Positions 1 through 14,500 of a stretch of 64,000 nucleotides of DNA are shown piece by piece (the stretch's first letter is position 1; the number at the start of each line of letters is the position of its first letter). A program made the translations under genes and the position numbers. The notes below the pieces were generated by a model that did no database searches, was not told the origin of the DNA, and saw only the letters and a list, made by a program, of their open reading frames with translations. Source of the DNA: Hirundichthys speculiger (taxonomy: Eukaryota; Chordata; Actinopteri; Beloniformes; Exocoetidae); assembly GCA_018398805.1 (NCBI GenBank), contig JAGFBZ010000865.1, positions 682,001 through 746,000 of the forward strand. The letters are read 5' to 3'.

Positions 1-614
1 ACATCTGTTATGGTGAGTAACCACGGCAATGAGACACATTTACACACGGGACACGCTGTTTCAGCTTTCCAGACCCCATGTAATGGCCAGAATGAAACCT
101 AAAATTAAGATGAGCTGAAGAGGGGGCGCCTGTGATGCAGATCAGTAGCAAAATGGGAAAATGAAGAGAAAGTTTTTAAAATGTTCTCCCCTGATCGCCA
201 ATATGATCCACTGGCTCATAAAATAGGACAAGCCTGGAGCTCTAAGGGCATGGTAGGAATATTGGATTCTGCCCTTCCTCTCATCTTTCCTCATTTATGC
301 ATTTATTTACTAACAGATAAAAGACAAAGCCATGATCTGCATGCATACTGCAAGGAAGCAAGTAATTGTTTGAGATTTTCAGCATGTCTGTCATGATATC
401 ATGTGCCCCAATCAAAAACATGGTTGCTGTTTATTTCTGCATTATGCTCAAGTTAGAAAGCCTATTTTGTTCTACAGATGGCTAATAAAGACAAAAACCT
501 GAATCATTGGCCTTTGCAGTGACGAGTGTTTATAGTATTTAGTTTAGGTCTGTTTGTGGATCAAACAGCAAGGGGCTTTTTGTTGGCACTGTTCTTGCTG
601 CAGACTTGTCACAT
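1..614. other. Intergenic, no gene seen
   Basis: No convincing exon is visible. The open frames here are short, with no domain or splice context, so I see only ordinary AT-rich intergenic DNA. Confidence 0.6.
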
Positions 615-1840
615 TTTTATTTTTTATTTAACCTTTATTTAACCAGGTTAGTCCCATTGAGATTAAGAATCTTTTTTTCAAGGGAGACCTGGCCAAGACA
701 GGCAGCAGCAGCAAAACACAAAGTTGCAGACAAAGACATACAAAGAAACAAAGTTCAATTTACAAGCAGTAAAATTTGCATGAAATAAAACTATAAACTA
801 AACTATAAAACAAGATGAGAGTTTCTGGGAGTCATTTATACAAACATCAAGCTAAAAACAATGACATCCCATGGAAACTGCTTCCAAGTCCTTCCTCTTA
901 GATTTAAAAACATTTAACGACACGAGCTCCTTCAGTTCTAAATTGTTCTGCAACAAGTTCCAGGCTGAGGGTGCAGAATACCCAAAAGCTCTTTTCTCAG
1001 TTTCAGTCCAAGCATTTGGGACAGAGAGCATAAAAACACTGGGAACGCAGTGAATACTGCCCAGTGTTTTTTTGTGTGATGTAAACACACAGGTAATTTG
1101 GAAGAAGACCAAGAATTGCCTTATATATAAAGGTATACCAATGTATAAGCCTATGGGTCACCAGAGGGGGCCATCCTACCCGAGAGTACAACTCACAGTA
1201 ATGAGTCAGTGATTTACAATTGGTAATGAACTTTAGGGACGCATGGTAGGCTGTATCAATCATATGGAGACATTGAGCAGAGGCATGCATGTACAAGAGA
1301 TCACCATAATCTAACACAGGTAAAAAAGTTGCAGCAACTAGACGCTTTTTTGCATAAAAAGAAAAACACAACTTGTTCCGAAAATAAAAACCCAGTTTTA
1401 GCCTCAGTTTCTTCACCAGGTTCCGCACGTGAGGTTTAAAATTTAGAGAATCGTCAATCAAGATACCCAGGTACTTGTGCGAGTTAAAAACTTCTATCTC
1501 CTTTCCATCAACAGTGACCACCACAGGTACATTTTGTAACCTATCTTTTGTTTCAGCTCATGCAGTTTATCCTGAACAACCACAAAAGCATTTTCCAAGT
1601 GCTCAACAGCCAGTGCAAGAGATGCTGCACAGCAGTATAAAAGAATGTCATCAGCATAGAAATGGAAAGTAGCATTTGACACATTTTGACCCAATCACAT
1701 AAATAGTGAACAAGAGTGGACCTAACACAGAGCCTTGTGGTACACCTTTGTGGATCGATACAACATCTGAGCATAGACCATCACACCTAATGCACTGAGA
1801 CCGATTACTAAGATAGTTTGCAAACATAAGAATCATTCAA
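615..1840 (-). mobile_element. 5'-truncated CR1/L2-like LINE, reverse transcriptase C-terminal part
   Basis: Read on the minus strand, several overlapping frames encode pieces of a non-LTR reverse transcriptase. The palm-domain signature VPQGSVLGPLLFTIYV lies near 1730-1760. A YADD active-site remnant (HFYADDILLY) lies near 1650. A typical post-palm region (KYLGILIDDSLNF, then LPVLDYGDLLY) lies at about 1300-1480. The pieces are in different frames with stops between them, so the copy is dead. The stretch at 615-850 contains the AACCTTTATTTAACCAGG block that commonly forms the 3' tail of fish LINEs, consistent with insertion on the minus strand and 5' truncation near 1840. The clade is assigned by eye; Rex1/Babar is an alternative. 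Confidence 0.8.
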
Positions 1841-1849
1841 GGAAGGGTT

Positions 1850-2280
1850 GTTGTCAATCGATACAAAGTTGCTCATAATATCAATGAAACTGTTCTCTCC
1901 TGATGGAAGATGTCTCCTATGCACCCATGAACGTTTGATGAATGACTGTGTGAAAATGATTAATTATATGCTACTTCACTCCTAACAGAAATTTAAGCCT
2001 ATTTAACCTGGGAGATGTTAGACTGAGGTGTTAGACATCTCTCTCACAATCAGTTTTTTTTTAAGCTGCCTCTTTCACATCTATCAGATGTGAGCTATTT
2101 CTAATTTCATCATCCTATAGATTTCCATTTGTATTCTTGAAAGTCAACGAATCTTTCAGACAGACATAAAGTGTGACAGAGACACCAAACGGTATAAGCC
2201 CTCGTAATAGACTAACTTATAAATCCCTTAAGGCACAAATAATGACAGTTGAATAAACTCTCCTTGCTCCTGAAAACGAA
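1850..2280. other. Intergenic spacer upstream of the gprin3 promoter
   Basis: AT-rich DNA with no exon or recognisable repeat that I can support. Confidence 0.5.
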
Positions 2281-2769
2281 TCATTTTTCCTTCATCGTGC
2301 ATCTGAAATAATGGATTTCAAGTGCAAGTGAGCCTCCCGTGAACGCCTGCGGCTGCGCGCTGCGTCCAAGCTCTTCGCCTCTCCCATCCACCCGTTCATC
2401 TGCTGCACCGCGCTGCCTGCCCTGCACGGACCAGCTCACAGTGGGATAGCGCCGCTGCCATGCCGTTTTATGAACGCCCCCCACCCCCCCCACTCCTCGC
2501 CTGCGAGCGTGAGCGAAAGGTAACAAAGAGCTCCGAGGCAGCGGCCATCGGTCGGCCAGCGGTGACTCATTGCGCGCGGTCAGTCGGCCAGAGTGCTTGA
2601 ATTTGTCACTTGACTGTGGAGGATCGATACCTCTTAAGACTGATTCTGGTGGAAGGCGGGGCTTGGTATCAGCGACATAGGGTTGAATTTTCCATATTCA
2701 TTTCTAGGGTTTAGCCTCATCTCACAAACACGGACGCGCATACGGCGCCCCACGGCACGGGACATCAAG
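2281..2769 (+). promoter_or_regulatory. gprin3: GC-rich promoter and noncoding first exon of gprin3
   Basis: A CpG-rich island stands out from AT-rich flanks between about 2330 and 2760. It contains an AP-1-type TGACTCA at 2563-2569 and an Sp1-type GC box GGCGGGGC at 2655-2662. A good splice donor (CATCAAG followed by GTAAAC) ends a noncoding exon at 2769. The next plausible acceptor is at 4419, just before the coding exon. The transcription start cannot be placed from sequence alone. Confidence 0.6.
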
Positions 2770-4419
2770 GTAAACCATCATTTTAAAATAAATAAGACTT
2801 AGATTTTTTTTTTTAATTTAGCTGTTAATTCATCTGCAAGGTCAAATCAAATCAGCAAATATGCTGTTGAGGAAATGAGAGGCATGACTTAGATCGTAAT
2901 TAGACTGAAAAGGTGGAGTGCATTACTTGAATCCAGCCTATGTTTTTTGCATTAATTTCAGATTGTGCATGAAACAAATTGTGCATTTCTCTTTTTGCTG
3001 CAGGAAAAAAAAACAGGCACACTGACGTTTAATTCATGAATATCTTAGCCTAATATGCCTTCCATAAAGACAGACAGAATGTATTCTAATATCACAAACC
3101 TGCCCAATGACCCAAACCAGTAACCTGCTATTTTGTATTTATGGATTCTGCACCCAAAAGTAAGGCTTAAAGGTAACAAAGTGCCCCACATGAAATAATC
3201 AGACTAAAATATGACATCTAACCTGTCATGTTTGTGCCCTACTAAAGAAGGAACCATGAGACTTTAACATTACTTCCACTAAGATGAAAGCTCTCTGAAG
3301 TATCAGTCAGTGGTTCTTTATCTTGCTCACTCCAAAGGATTCTGTATTTTTCATGTCTGATGAGTGACAGCGCATTCTTTGCAGAGCTGCACAGATGCCT
3401 TGGTATGCTCAGGAGACAGACTGTGACGAGACCTTCAATGAGGCCTCAGAGAGAGAAATGTGTGAGACTGCAGGTCACAGCTCAGAATTTACAGCAGATT
3501 CGTTACCTAACAAAAGACGGATCTGAAGACCCATTTTTTTGCCCAGTAGGTCAGCTTTAAAGGAATGTTTTGAGTGTGCACTTAACTAATATTTGCAGGA
3601 TTATAATATATAAGAGGGAAGCAAGGTTGATAACGTTCTAAAGCTCTAAATTAAATGTTTAATGCAATCCTGTTATTTAAAAAAAAAAGATGCCTGAAAA
3701 ACAGATGAATGAAATGCAGCTAAAATGTTACCAGCTATCTTGGCGTTTGTCACAGAACACAGTAATGAACATTTAATTAAACCAAATTAGCATAATCACA
3801 TTCTGAAGGCTTCCTCACTTCATGTAAGTTGTTTTTAGTATCCCTTAATGTGCTGCAAAATTCACTATTAAAGGTGCATACCAACCAGCACTGATGCAAG
3901 CCACTAAATGTGGAATATCTGCAGTTATTCATCAAAAATCTCTGCATGCACCTCCAGATTATGCCAAACTGCTGTACTTGGCTCATTTTACTCATAGGTT
4001 GGTCACTTTGTTCTGATTTAGTGAGACACTGCATTTTCCCTGCCTCTTTGGGGATGAATATCTAGTGTTTCTTTTGTTCTTTTTTAAATTTTTATTTTTT
4101 TACATTTCAGTGTGATCAAACATATTGAGAAAAATGTTTCAATTACGTAATGGTTTATGAGATGAATTAATAGTGCATTAATTTCTTTGCAGTCTTTTAT
4201 CAAAGTAAAGAGTAAAACATCATTTCAGATAAGAAAGAGCATGTCATGATGAAAAAAATACTAGCTGCCTCTAATGAAATGACTGAAAATGATTTTAATA
4301 TGTATTATTTGATCATAACAAAGATCGTTTAATACAAATTATTTGTAATATACCAGGCTTGTTTGTCGTCGCAATAATGTAATGATTAAACTGAGACTGT
4401 TTCTGCTTTCTTCCTCCAG
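2770..4419 (+). other. gprin3: Intron 1 of gprin3
   Basis: Bounded by a GTAAAC donor at 2770 and a pyrimidine-rich CTTCCTCCAG acceptor ending at 4419. No exon or recognisable mobile element was seen inside. Confidence 0.55.
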
Positions 4420-4503
4420 GGAATTGCATCAAGTGGCTGATTGCACATCTGTGTCCGTCTTTGGATTGTGACAATATTTATAGACGGAAACACAGAATTC
4501 GGG

Positions 4504-6608
<2,105 letters not shown>

Positions 6609-7560
6609 CACAGCACCGAGGTAGCCAGTGACAGACTCCTTCCTTTTTCCTCGAGGTCACGGTGTTTGTCCTCCCTTCGACATGATTGCAATGCCAAGTG
6701 AAACAATGGGGCATCGATCCCCGTGAGTACGTGTACTGGAATGTTGTAGCATAAAGAGTCAAATATTTGTGTGATGTCTGTGATCAAGCAGGATAGGATT
6801 TAAGAAAAAAGAAAAAAAAACAAGAAATAAATACTTATAGACTTATTTTATAGAAATAGATGTTATAAAAAGAGAGAAAAGAGTTTTTAACAAAGGCATT
6901 ACTAGTGGAAGGCATGTATTCTAGATTAAAAGGCAGTTGTATGATTTAAAATCCAGATGTTACCACAGAAAAACAGAACAGAATCATGAGGTAAATAAAT
7001 TATCTACTATTATAGGAATTGTGCAAATATATTAAGCTGACATCTCATTACATTTGGTGCAATTGGCATATTTTTTTGAGGTGTTTTGAGACCCTACATT
7101 TCTAAACTTGCTGTATTTTTTTCCCCATGCATTCATTTATTCTTAGCGTGTAAACTAAGGGAACTGTATGCACACATAAATGCGCTGTTTAATCTCTGTT
7201 ACTCTCTGGTTTTCTATTAAAACAATAAGAAAAAAAAACAATACTGACTTTTACACATTTTTCCTTTCTGATGCAAAACTTTAAGCAGGTGTAGCATCAC
7301 AGTGGTGGGTATCCTGGTGCTACTGTTAAGATATAAAGGTTGCTTAAACTGTGAAGAAAAACAAACTTTATTTACTGTCATTTCAAATGAACAGAATCCG
7401 TTTAAAAAAAAGAAAGAACAAGCAACAAGAAATAAAAATAAATCAGCAACAACAGTGAAGTTAAAAACAGTTACATTCCAGACCAGAGTTGTTTCTCACT
7501 CTGGTTTTAAATTCACATAAAGTCCCAAGTGTGTTGCGTTACTTCAAGCAGGACGGGTCT
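6609..7560 (+). other. gprin3: gprin3 3'UTR region with candidate poly(A) signals
   Basis: After the TAG stop at 6606-6608 the DNA becomes AT-rich. AATAAA hexamers occur at 6826-6831 and 6994-6999, and further AATAAA-like runs lie near 7430. The first is only about 220 bases after the stop, so more than one 3' end is possible. Nothing else was seen. Confidence 0.5.
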
Positions 7561-7959
7561 TGAACGGGTCACATCATAACTATGTTAGTTATTTTATTTA
7601 AAGCTTTACAAACAAATATGAAATAGCACCTGTCACGCTCTCTCTTGTAACTAATTCTAATCAGACAGACTTTTTAAAAAAAATACAGAATACAATGATC
7701 AATGCACAAACTGCTGCTGGCAATACATTTCACATCAGAATGATGAACTGAATCTGTGTTTAAGAGACGAAGTGCAGGAATATCTATATATAAAGTCAGC
7801 TTCTCCAATCAATGACAGAGATCTGAAAACTAATCGATAACTCAAACAGACAAATTGTTCATATGTATGTGTCTCAGCCAGATGTACCTGTCTGAGGCTC
7901 AAGGTTGTGGTTGGTTCAGTCCCCAGCCTCCATCATCCATGTGTCAGTGTCTAAGTTCA

Positions 7960-8495
7960 TTGGTCTAAGTATGTGCAAGTAAAGAAAAAACAAAACACGA
8001 CACAGAATGAGTGAGAAGTGGAGTTAAGACAACCCTTGGTCTATTATTAGATCGTAAGGATGGTAAACTTTCATTAGGGACCAAAACGGTGGGAATCGAA
8101 GCAGTTTTGAATGATAAAAAAAAGCTAAAATAAAATAGCTATTTTCAGCCTCAAAAACTCAAAAATGTCAATAGTGATTGTGTGAATAGTGCCCCTATAG
8201 ACAAGCTGTAGTACTTTTAACTTTATATGTGCTCAAAAAGTGTGTAAAAGGTACTGTTTGTGCAGGCATTCCCGTCTGGTCATCACAACCTTATTATAAG
8301 TCTTCACAGGATAATAACCGATGTCTCAAAAAAGGAAAAATAACAATTTATATCTTAAAAGAGCAGTTTATTTTGATATAGATCAACTGCTCCAACTCCT
8401 GCAAAAGCATATTCAATTCATTCTCAGTAGCAAAAGTTTACTCTCCATACCTACTAATAACAGGCCTGCGGTTGTTATTAACTCTGGAGTGTGTA
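7960..8495. repeat. Inverted pair of an unclassified interspersed repeat
   Basis: The minus strand of about 8000-8175 and the plus strand of about 8355-8495 both resemble repeats at 41525-41780 and 58940-59130. Shared landmarks include TTTTGGTCCCTAATGAAAG followed 20-25 bases later by CTAATAATAGACC in the 8.0 kb copy. The 8.4 kb copy is more degenerate (AGCAGTTTATTTTGATATAG, later CTAATAACAGGCC). The opposite orientation suggests either two insertions or the two ends of one element. I cannot name the family. Confidence 0.5.
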
Positions 8496-8999
8496 AAAGC
8501 ACTTGGAGCGGTCAGCAAGAAGAGGAAAGCACCACCGCTGCAGTCCATTTACCTTTACCATGTACTGTAGGTTGGAGCCGCAGGCAAGATCAGGGCTGTT
8601 CACAGGAGACGTAGTTGAGGGCTCAACACGGTTCTGTCCTGTGTTGCAGAAATTAGTGTCAGTAGGACAATTTGTGATCATTAACAAGCTTATTAACTGG
8701 CATACATTTGCTCCCAACTTTAATTTAATTTACAAAGAACTGACTGTTAACATGTAGTTTTTAATTTAAATCTTTAGACTGTACAGACTGTGTCCTTGTT
8801 TAGAAGGCCTATAGACACAAGTCTTTAACATTGATTTACCGAATTGACTGAACAAAGACAAATGGATAGATTCGGTAACCAAACTAAGATTCCATTAGAA
8901 TATGAGCATGAAAAACACAAACGTATACATTTAGATTGAAAGTCTTATTAATTCACCAGAGAGAATGCTTGCTTGCTTCCATTTCTGCTGCTCCCACAG

Positions 9000-9125
9000 C
9001 GGAGTGATCCACATGACTGATTTGGCACAAGTTTTATGCCAGATGCCCTTCATAACACAACTGGGCCTCAAACCGGGACCTCCCGGATGGCAGGCGATGG
9101 CACTGCCACTAAAGCAGTCCACCAG
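9000..9125 (-). repeat. Degenerate teleost repeat with tRNA-like B box
   Basis: The block containing CCAGATGCCCTTCATAACAC and ending in CAGTCCACC resembles a widespread fish repeat. On the minus strand it carries a B-box-like GGTCCCGGTTTGAGGCC, as in tRNA-derived SINEs. The short open frame across it is not a gene. Confidence 0.5.
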
Positions 9126-9557
9126 GATCTAATAAAAGTTGCACAGTGAATGTTGTGAGTAAACCAGTAGCAGTAGATTAGCGTGGTGCAGCAGCACAGA
9201 ACAGTGTTTTTTTCTGAAAAAAAACTATTCGCACGGACCCCCAACAGGGAACAGCTGAAATGGAAGTTTTATGTAAGATTACTCAATATTAGTCCAAGCA
9301 ATGACGTTTAATGTTTTATTATGTTTCTAGTACCCAGTTTGTTAACATTTGTATTTATCTATTTATATTTTTATTATAGGCAGATTTTTATTCAGCTATG
9401 TGATGAAAAAAACATAATCCTCGTAGTTCCAGTAAAACCTATTGTTATCCTATTGAAACATACTTTAAATCCACAAACAAAACAATTTAAATTGTCATTA
9501 TTTAAAAGTACAATTTCGTACAACACCCCAATTAGCAAGTTGAAATACAAAAAAACC

Positions 9558-9918
9558 TTAAAGGTAGGGTAAGGGATCTCTGGATGATGTCACATCTGTT
9601 GCTTGAAACAAAACATCAACAAAACAGAGAGCTGGCTCCTCCCTCCAGTGAGAAAATATGTCCCATCATGAACTCTCCCAAGACTCTCCCACATCAGCGT
9701 GGGTCCCCATGTCAGTGATTGGCTGGATCAATGTTTGTTATGGTCTGTTTGTTTTCAGTTTATGGAGCCAGGGCTGTATATGAAGACTTATTTTTTCTAT
9801 CTTTTCTTTTAACATTGTACCCACAAGGTGATAGATGAAGATAATAAAGATGATAAGGATTTGTGACAAAACTTGTTCTGGGTTGAAAATCGTGTAGAAC
9901 CACTGACCCTATCTTTAA
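9558..9918. mobile_element. Candidate nonautonomous DNA transposon, short terminal inverted repeats
   Basis: TTAAAGGTAGGGT at the left end and ACCCTATCTTTAA at the right end are inverted copies with one mismatch over 13 bases, enclosing 361 bp with no coding capacity. No clear target duplication was found, so the call rests on the inverted ends alone. Confidence 0.4.
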
Positions 9919-9966
9919 ATAAAGTTAATCATAGTATTCCAGCAAAGACTAACCTTCTATTCTGGC

Positions 9967-9996
9967 CCATCTATTCCTGTTCCCAGGAATAGATGG
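9967..9996. repeat. Short perfect hairpin
   Basis: CCATCTATTCCTG and CAGGAATAGATGG form a perfect 13-bp stem around a 4-base loop. No gene context was found. Confidence 0.5.
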
Positions 9997-11224
9997 AGGC
10001 AGCTGGAATAAAAGCTTTTCTCCCTGATTCAGTTTAGTCTTCAGGATCCATGAACAAATGTGTGGATGAAGTGCCTATTGCATCCCTTGAATTATTTATA
10101 TCCTCTGAACATACGTACAATAAAGTATAAAGAGGTGAAAGAAAGGCTCAGTCGTCTGAAACAAGAAATGCTCCTGTGGTGCAATTTTCTGGTCGTGGTG
10201 TGCAGTCAGACTCAGAAAAAACAGTTGGAACATTGCACCCGGAGTTGTCAAAAGAAAGAAAGCTTACAATGAAAATTGTCAGCTTTAGTTTAATTTCTCC
10301 ACTGAACAAAGGAGATTGACTTTTGTTTTGTTTTGTTTTTGTTTTGTTTTTTGTTCTGTCCTTAAGAGAGAGTTGAGCAGCACATTTCTGTTCTGAGATT
10401 TTTGCCAAGAGTTTAACAGACAAGAAAAGGGACATGATTGCAGCCAAATTTAACATACTGAAGCAAGTGGAGAGAAAACAGTCACAAAAGCTAATGCTAC
10501 AACACTGTGTGATAAACAGATGTATTTAAAGTGAAGGAGCATTGTTGAGTATGTCATGGCTCATTACTTCACAAAGAATTCAATTCAGTTCAACTTAACT
10601 CACTTTTTTTGTGTTGTGCCAGTTGGAAACAAAAGTCATCCTGTGGTACCCAGTCAGTCCAGTTATATATTAATTTAATCAACTTTGTTGTAGTTTAAAT
10701 ATAATACTCAGGCTACCTGAGTTCCACGGATGATGACATATAAGGGGTTTTGAAGCTATACGCCTTTCCGGTCTTCCTCGCACTAGTGGCTTCCTCTGGT
10801 TATTCCAGACAAAGTATACTGGATCACCCCCTCTGTAGCCCTCAGTGCTGATCTTTTCCTTCTCGAAATGACTGGAACATTGCCTGGAATTTCTTGTGAG
10901 GTTCAGCATGTTCTCCCTCTCACGGTTAATAAACCCCTTCCATCTTCTCTGTGCAGAGAGATCTTTAGCTCACTTGCCACGTCAGCTTTGAAGGGATAGA
11001 TGTGTAGCTTCTTTGCTTAGGATCTATGCTATTTACACTCCCCAGCATCACATTTGTAAAACATGGTTGTTTGAAGGTCAAAAATGATGTGAAATGAAAG
11101 ACCTGTATCACTTGTTTTGGCTTGTTGCTTTCTAAACCTGAAGTGGTCGTGTCGCAAAACGCCCCAAATGCAACGCATTACCTGCAGGTTGAGAGCAAAG
11201 AACTCTGCTGATGATGTGAAACTA

Positions 11225-11412
11225 TGAATTATTTTAGATAAGAAGGAGCTAAGCCCTTAAGAGCTTTAAATGTTTGGAGAAGAATTTTAAACTTTCATCT
11301 TAGATTTACCAGGAAGGAAGTGAAGAGAAGCAAAGATTGAGGAAATGTGATCTCTCCTGATAATCCTCATCTGAACTCTTACTGCAGTATTTTGGATCAG
11401 CTGGAGGGCGAG
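11225..11412 (-). mobile_element. CR1/L2-type LINE fragment (C-terminal coding end)
   Basis: The minus strand near 11400 reads LQLIQNTAVRVQ, the typical post-reverse-transcriptase motif of teleost CR1/L2 LINEs. The flanking DNA (GGAGCTAAGCCCTTAAGAGC, TTTACCAGGAAG) matches a second copy at 46385-46555. It is heavily mutated and not expressed as a protein. Confidence 0.6.
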
Positions 11413-11539
11413 CCAAAAATGCGACCATTTCACTGGGGAAGGAGTCTGCAGTCATTGTAGACACGCACAACCAAACTGATGTGCGTTCAGACTTATTTCT
11501 AAGAGTTTCTAAGAGTTTTCTAATGAACAGCATTAACAT

Positions 11540-14500
11540 CTGAGTTACAGTTCAGATTAGAGCTGCAACAATTTGATAGTTCATCAGTTTTGCAATTTGT
11601 GAGAAAATTAATTGACAGCTGCTTAATATTTATAACAGTGTGATATTTTTTTCCTTGTTCCTGGTTCTCCTGTTTTGAGAGTTTGTTTGTATTACATGAT
11701 AGTGAGTAAAATACTGCTTGGCTTTGGCTTGCTGAAGGACTCCCTGTGAATTTTAGGAAGTTGTCATTGATGCACTTTTTGATCATTTACAGACTTTGTA
11801 ATCATTTATTACTTGAAAAAAAAAAAGTAAAATTTATGAGTAGTAAAAACAATCAGGTTGAAGTCCTGGTTAAGGCAGGGAAACATATTACATCGTTTGA
11901 AATGATAAGAATGAGCGCACGCCTGACAGCTGAAACGGGAAAATCAAAGCTTAATTTAAACTTGTGTAAAACCTGAAAAAGGCACAAATGAAATGATGTC
12001 AATGAAAACTTCTGTGCCTGAAGGCCAGAGGTGGCTCAGGTGTTTGTGTCTTAGGAAAGGACTTATGAAACTGAATAAATTGAAAAGCAGATTTGGTTTT
12101 AAGGTTGTACAAAGCAGCAGACAAGCTTAGTTGAATTTGTTTGACTAAATGATCATTGCAAGGCTTTGACTGGGTTTTGCTGGTCATGCCCTTCATTGTA
12201 CGGACCTGGAAATCCATACAGCTGCACCGAGATCTTAATTAACTGATACCTGTCCTGATACAGTCATGAATGCTAAATGTGTGACTTTTCATTGTCATGA
12301 CGTGTTGTGTTTTTCTCAAGTGTACAGAGCACTCCCTCTGAGACACTTCCTCTCAGTGTGAATGTGCTGTCCCAACGGCTGTAACACTAATTCTGGGTGA
12401 TGGCTGTTACTGTCTTAACAAGCGTGTCACTTCATGTTAATGTCAGGCCGCGATAGCAGGGACCAAAAAGTCCTCTATAGCCACAGCCGTGCCGTGAAAT
12501 GTCACAACGTGTAATGAATAACACAGTCTGAAGTGTCTAATCTCAGTGCCCATGTCGTTTTCATCCACCAGGATCAGAGGGTGAGTAAGCCACTAAGTCG
12601 TGCTTATATTCGTCCCAACGTACCTGCTTGGATTTTTGTAGGCTCAAGAGGCTGTGAATGTTCCTACTGATAGCAGTGACCTCTTTCCACAAAGAAAAGT
12701 TTGAAGCAGAAATATAATTTAAGAAAATGCTTATGCTACAGAGATGAGAGAGGACATAATTCAGCACTTCCTGCACTGCTTGAGTTTCTGCTTTACACAT
12801 CAAGACGCAGCCATAAGTCTGATTCTTTCACCCCTGCTTTAATTACCTGAGCTTTAATTTTTAATTAGCCCACCCCCCCCGCCAACTCATTGTGTCATTG
12901 TGAGAGGCCTGGGTTATCACTGAGGAAGATTCCTTCCAGAGACGAGGAACAGGAAGAGGGGCTTTAAAGGCACACATATAGGAAAAGAAGGAACACAGAG
13001 TGAGGTGTATTGTTGATCCCGTGGCATACTGAACTGTTGTTGCACATCACTCACCTGTCAAAACCTGTCTGCAAGTGTCTTACATGCAAATGGCATTGCT
13101 GAAGTCAACTCAAAAGCTCTAAACATGGCAGTCAAAGACAGACTCTGGCTGGATCACCAATGACTCTCTGCAATCTTTAACCATTTCATTCTGTTCAGTA
13201 GGGTTATGAAGCCTTAGGATGAGAGCTGGGGTATAACCGGGATAAGCCACCAGTCCTAACACAGAGACAGACCCAAATGAAATAATATCTCATATATATA
13301 TACCTGCTATAAACACCGGTGATTAAATGCATATTTTTCTACACATGACAACAGTGCAGCACTCATACGCGGCGTGAACAGGAAATAATAATCTCTTAAG
13401 TGTTGCCACCTAACAAGGAAACTCCCAGCCTGTGTCAGAAGCTACAATTAAAGACTGATGGTCCATGAGAGGAAGCAGGAGCCTCTTGTTACAGCCCAAG
13501 GGCTTCCCGGGACTCACACTGAGATGCTCCAGCTAATGGCATCTACTTCTGCGCCTGCACTGATGAGCTCTAGGGAGACTGCGGTGCATATCTATTGGAG
13601 TTTATTAGTTGTAAAAATGAAATTGTTTATATTTCTGTTCTGCATGTTTAAGTCATTATGCACACGTATTTTTGAATTAAAACTCCAAAATGAAACTTTG
13701 GATCTTATAGCACCTTGGATGTTATAGTAACAGCATCCTTGGATTGGGATCCTCGGATGAGAAATTGAGGGCAGCAGCAGCCTGAGCAGGAGGAGCAGCA
13801 TTTTTGAGCTATAATTGAAGTCCTACAGATAAGTTGCAGCGGTATTGGGATTTCAAATCTGCTCGCAGTGACCCAGTTAACTTAATAAACACGCACGCTT
13901 CCTCGGCTTATATAGAAACCCTCGCAGGAAACCCTGCAGATGCCGCAATACCTGGAGAGAAGCAATTATCCAGACCATCATCGGGATTGATCATTTTTGT
14001 CACATCAGATGCACGTCTGTCCAGGAGATGGGCGTTTGTGTTTAATATAGATGGTATTTTAAGATTGTAGAGCGGGTAATTGTTGTGCCTTCTTCATAAA
14101 CTTTCACCCTCCATGTCCGTCTATCCGAGACATCCCTTTCTCTTTTTTGACAATCAAAACACAACAAAGAATGCTAAGCCTGTAGCAATGAGGTAATTAA
14201 AGCTTCTGCTGGCTTCCTCTCTGCAGAATTTTTCCCATAAAATGAACATCTTCTCCGTTTCCTTTCTCATCCTCAAATTGTATTCGTCTGATATCTGGTG
14301 GCGAGGCTCTTACTTCTGATAGCCCCTCTCTTTTTCCCAGTGGAATATGTGGCCTACATTTGTTTGCGGCGCAGTCTCGGCCTGTGTGAGAGTGTGCTTG
14401 TCAAACATTGCCCGTTTTTTTTGCAGCAAAGTCCGTTTGCCTCCTCTGTCACAACTCTGGGAATCAGTCGTTTTCTCCCAACTTGCTTGCTATTTATTAA

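Noticed and set aside
1003..1524. 173-codon minus-strand frame as a host gene
   Set aside because: Its motifs are those of a LINE reverse transcriptase, and adjoining frames carry the rest of the same dead element.
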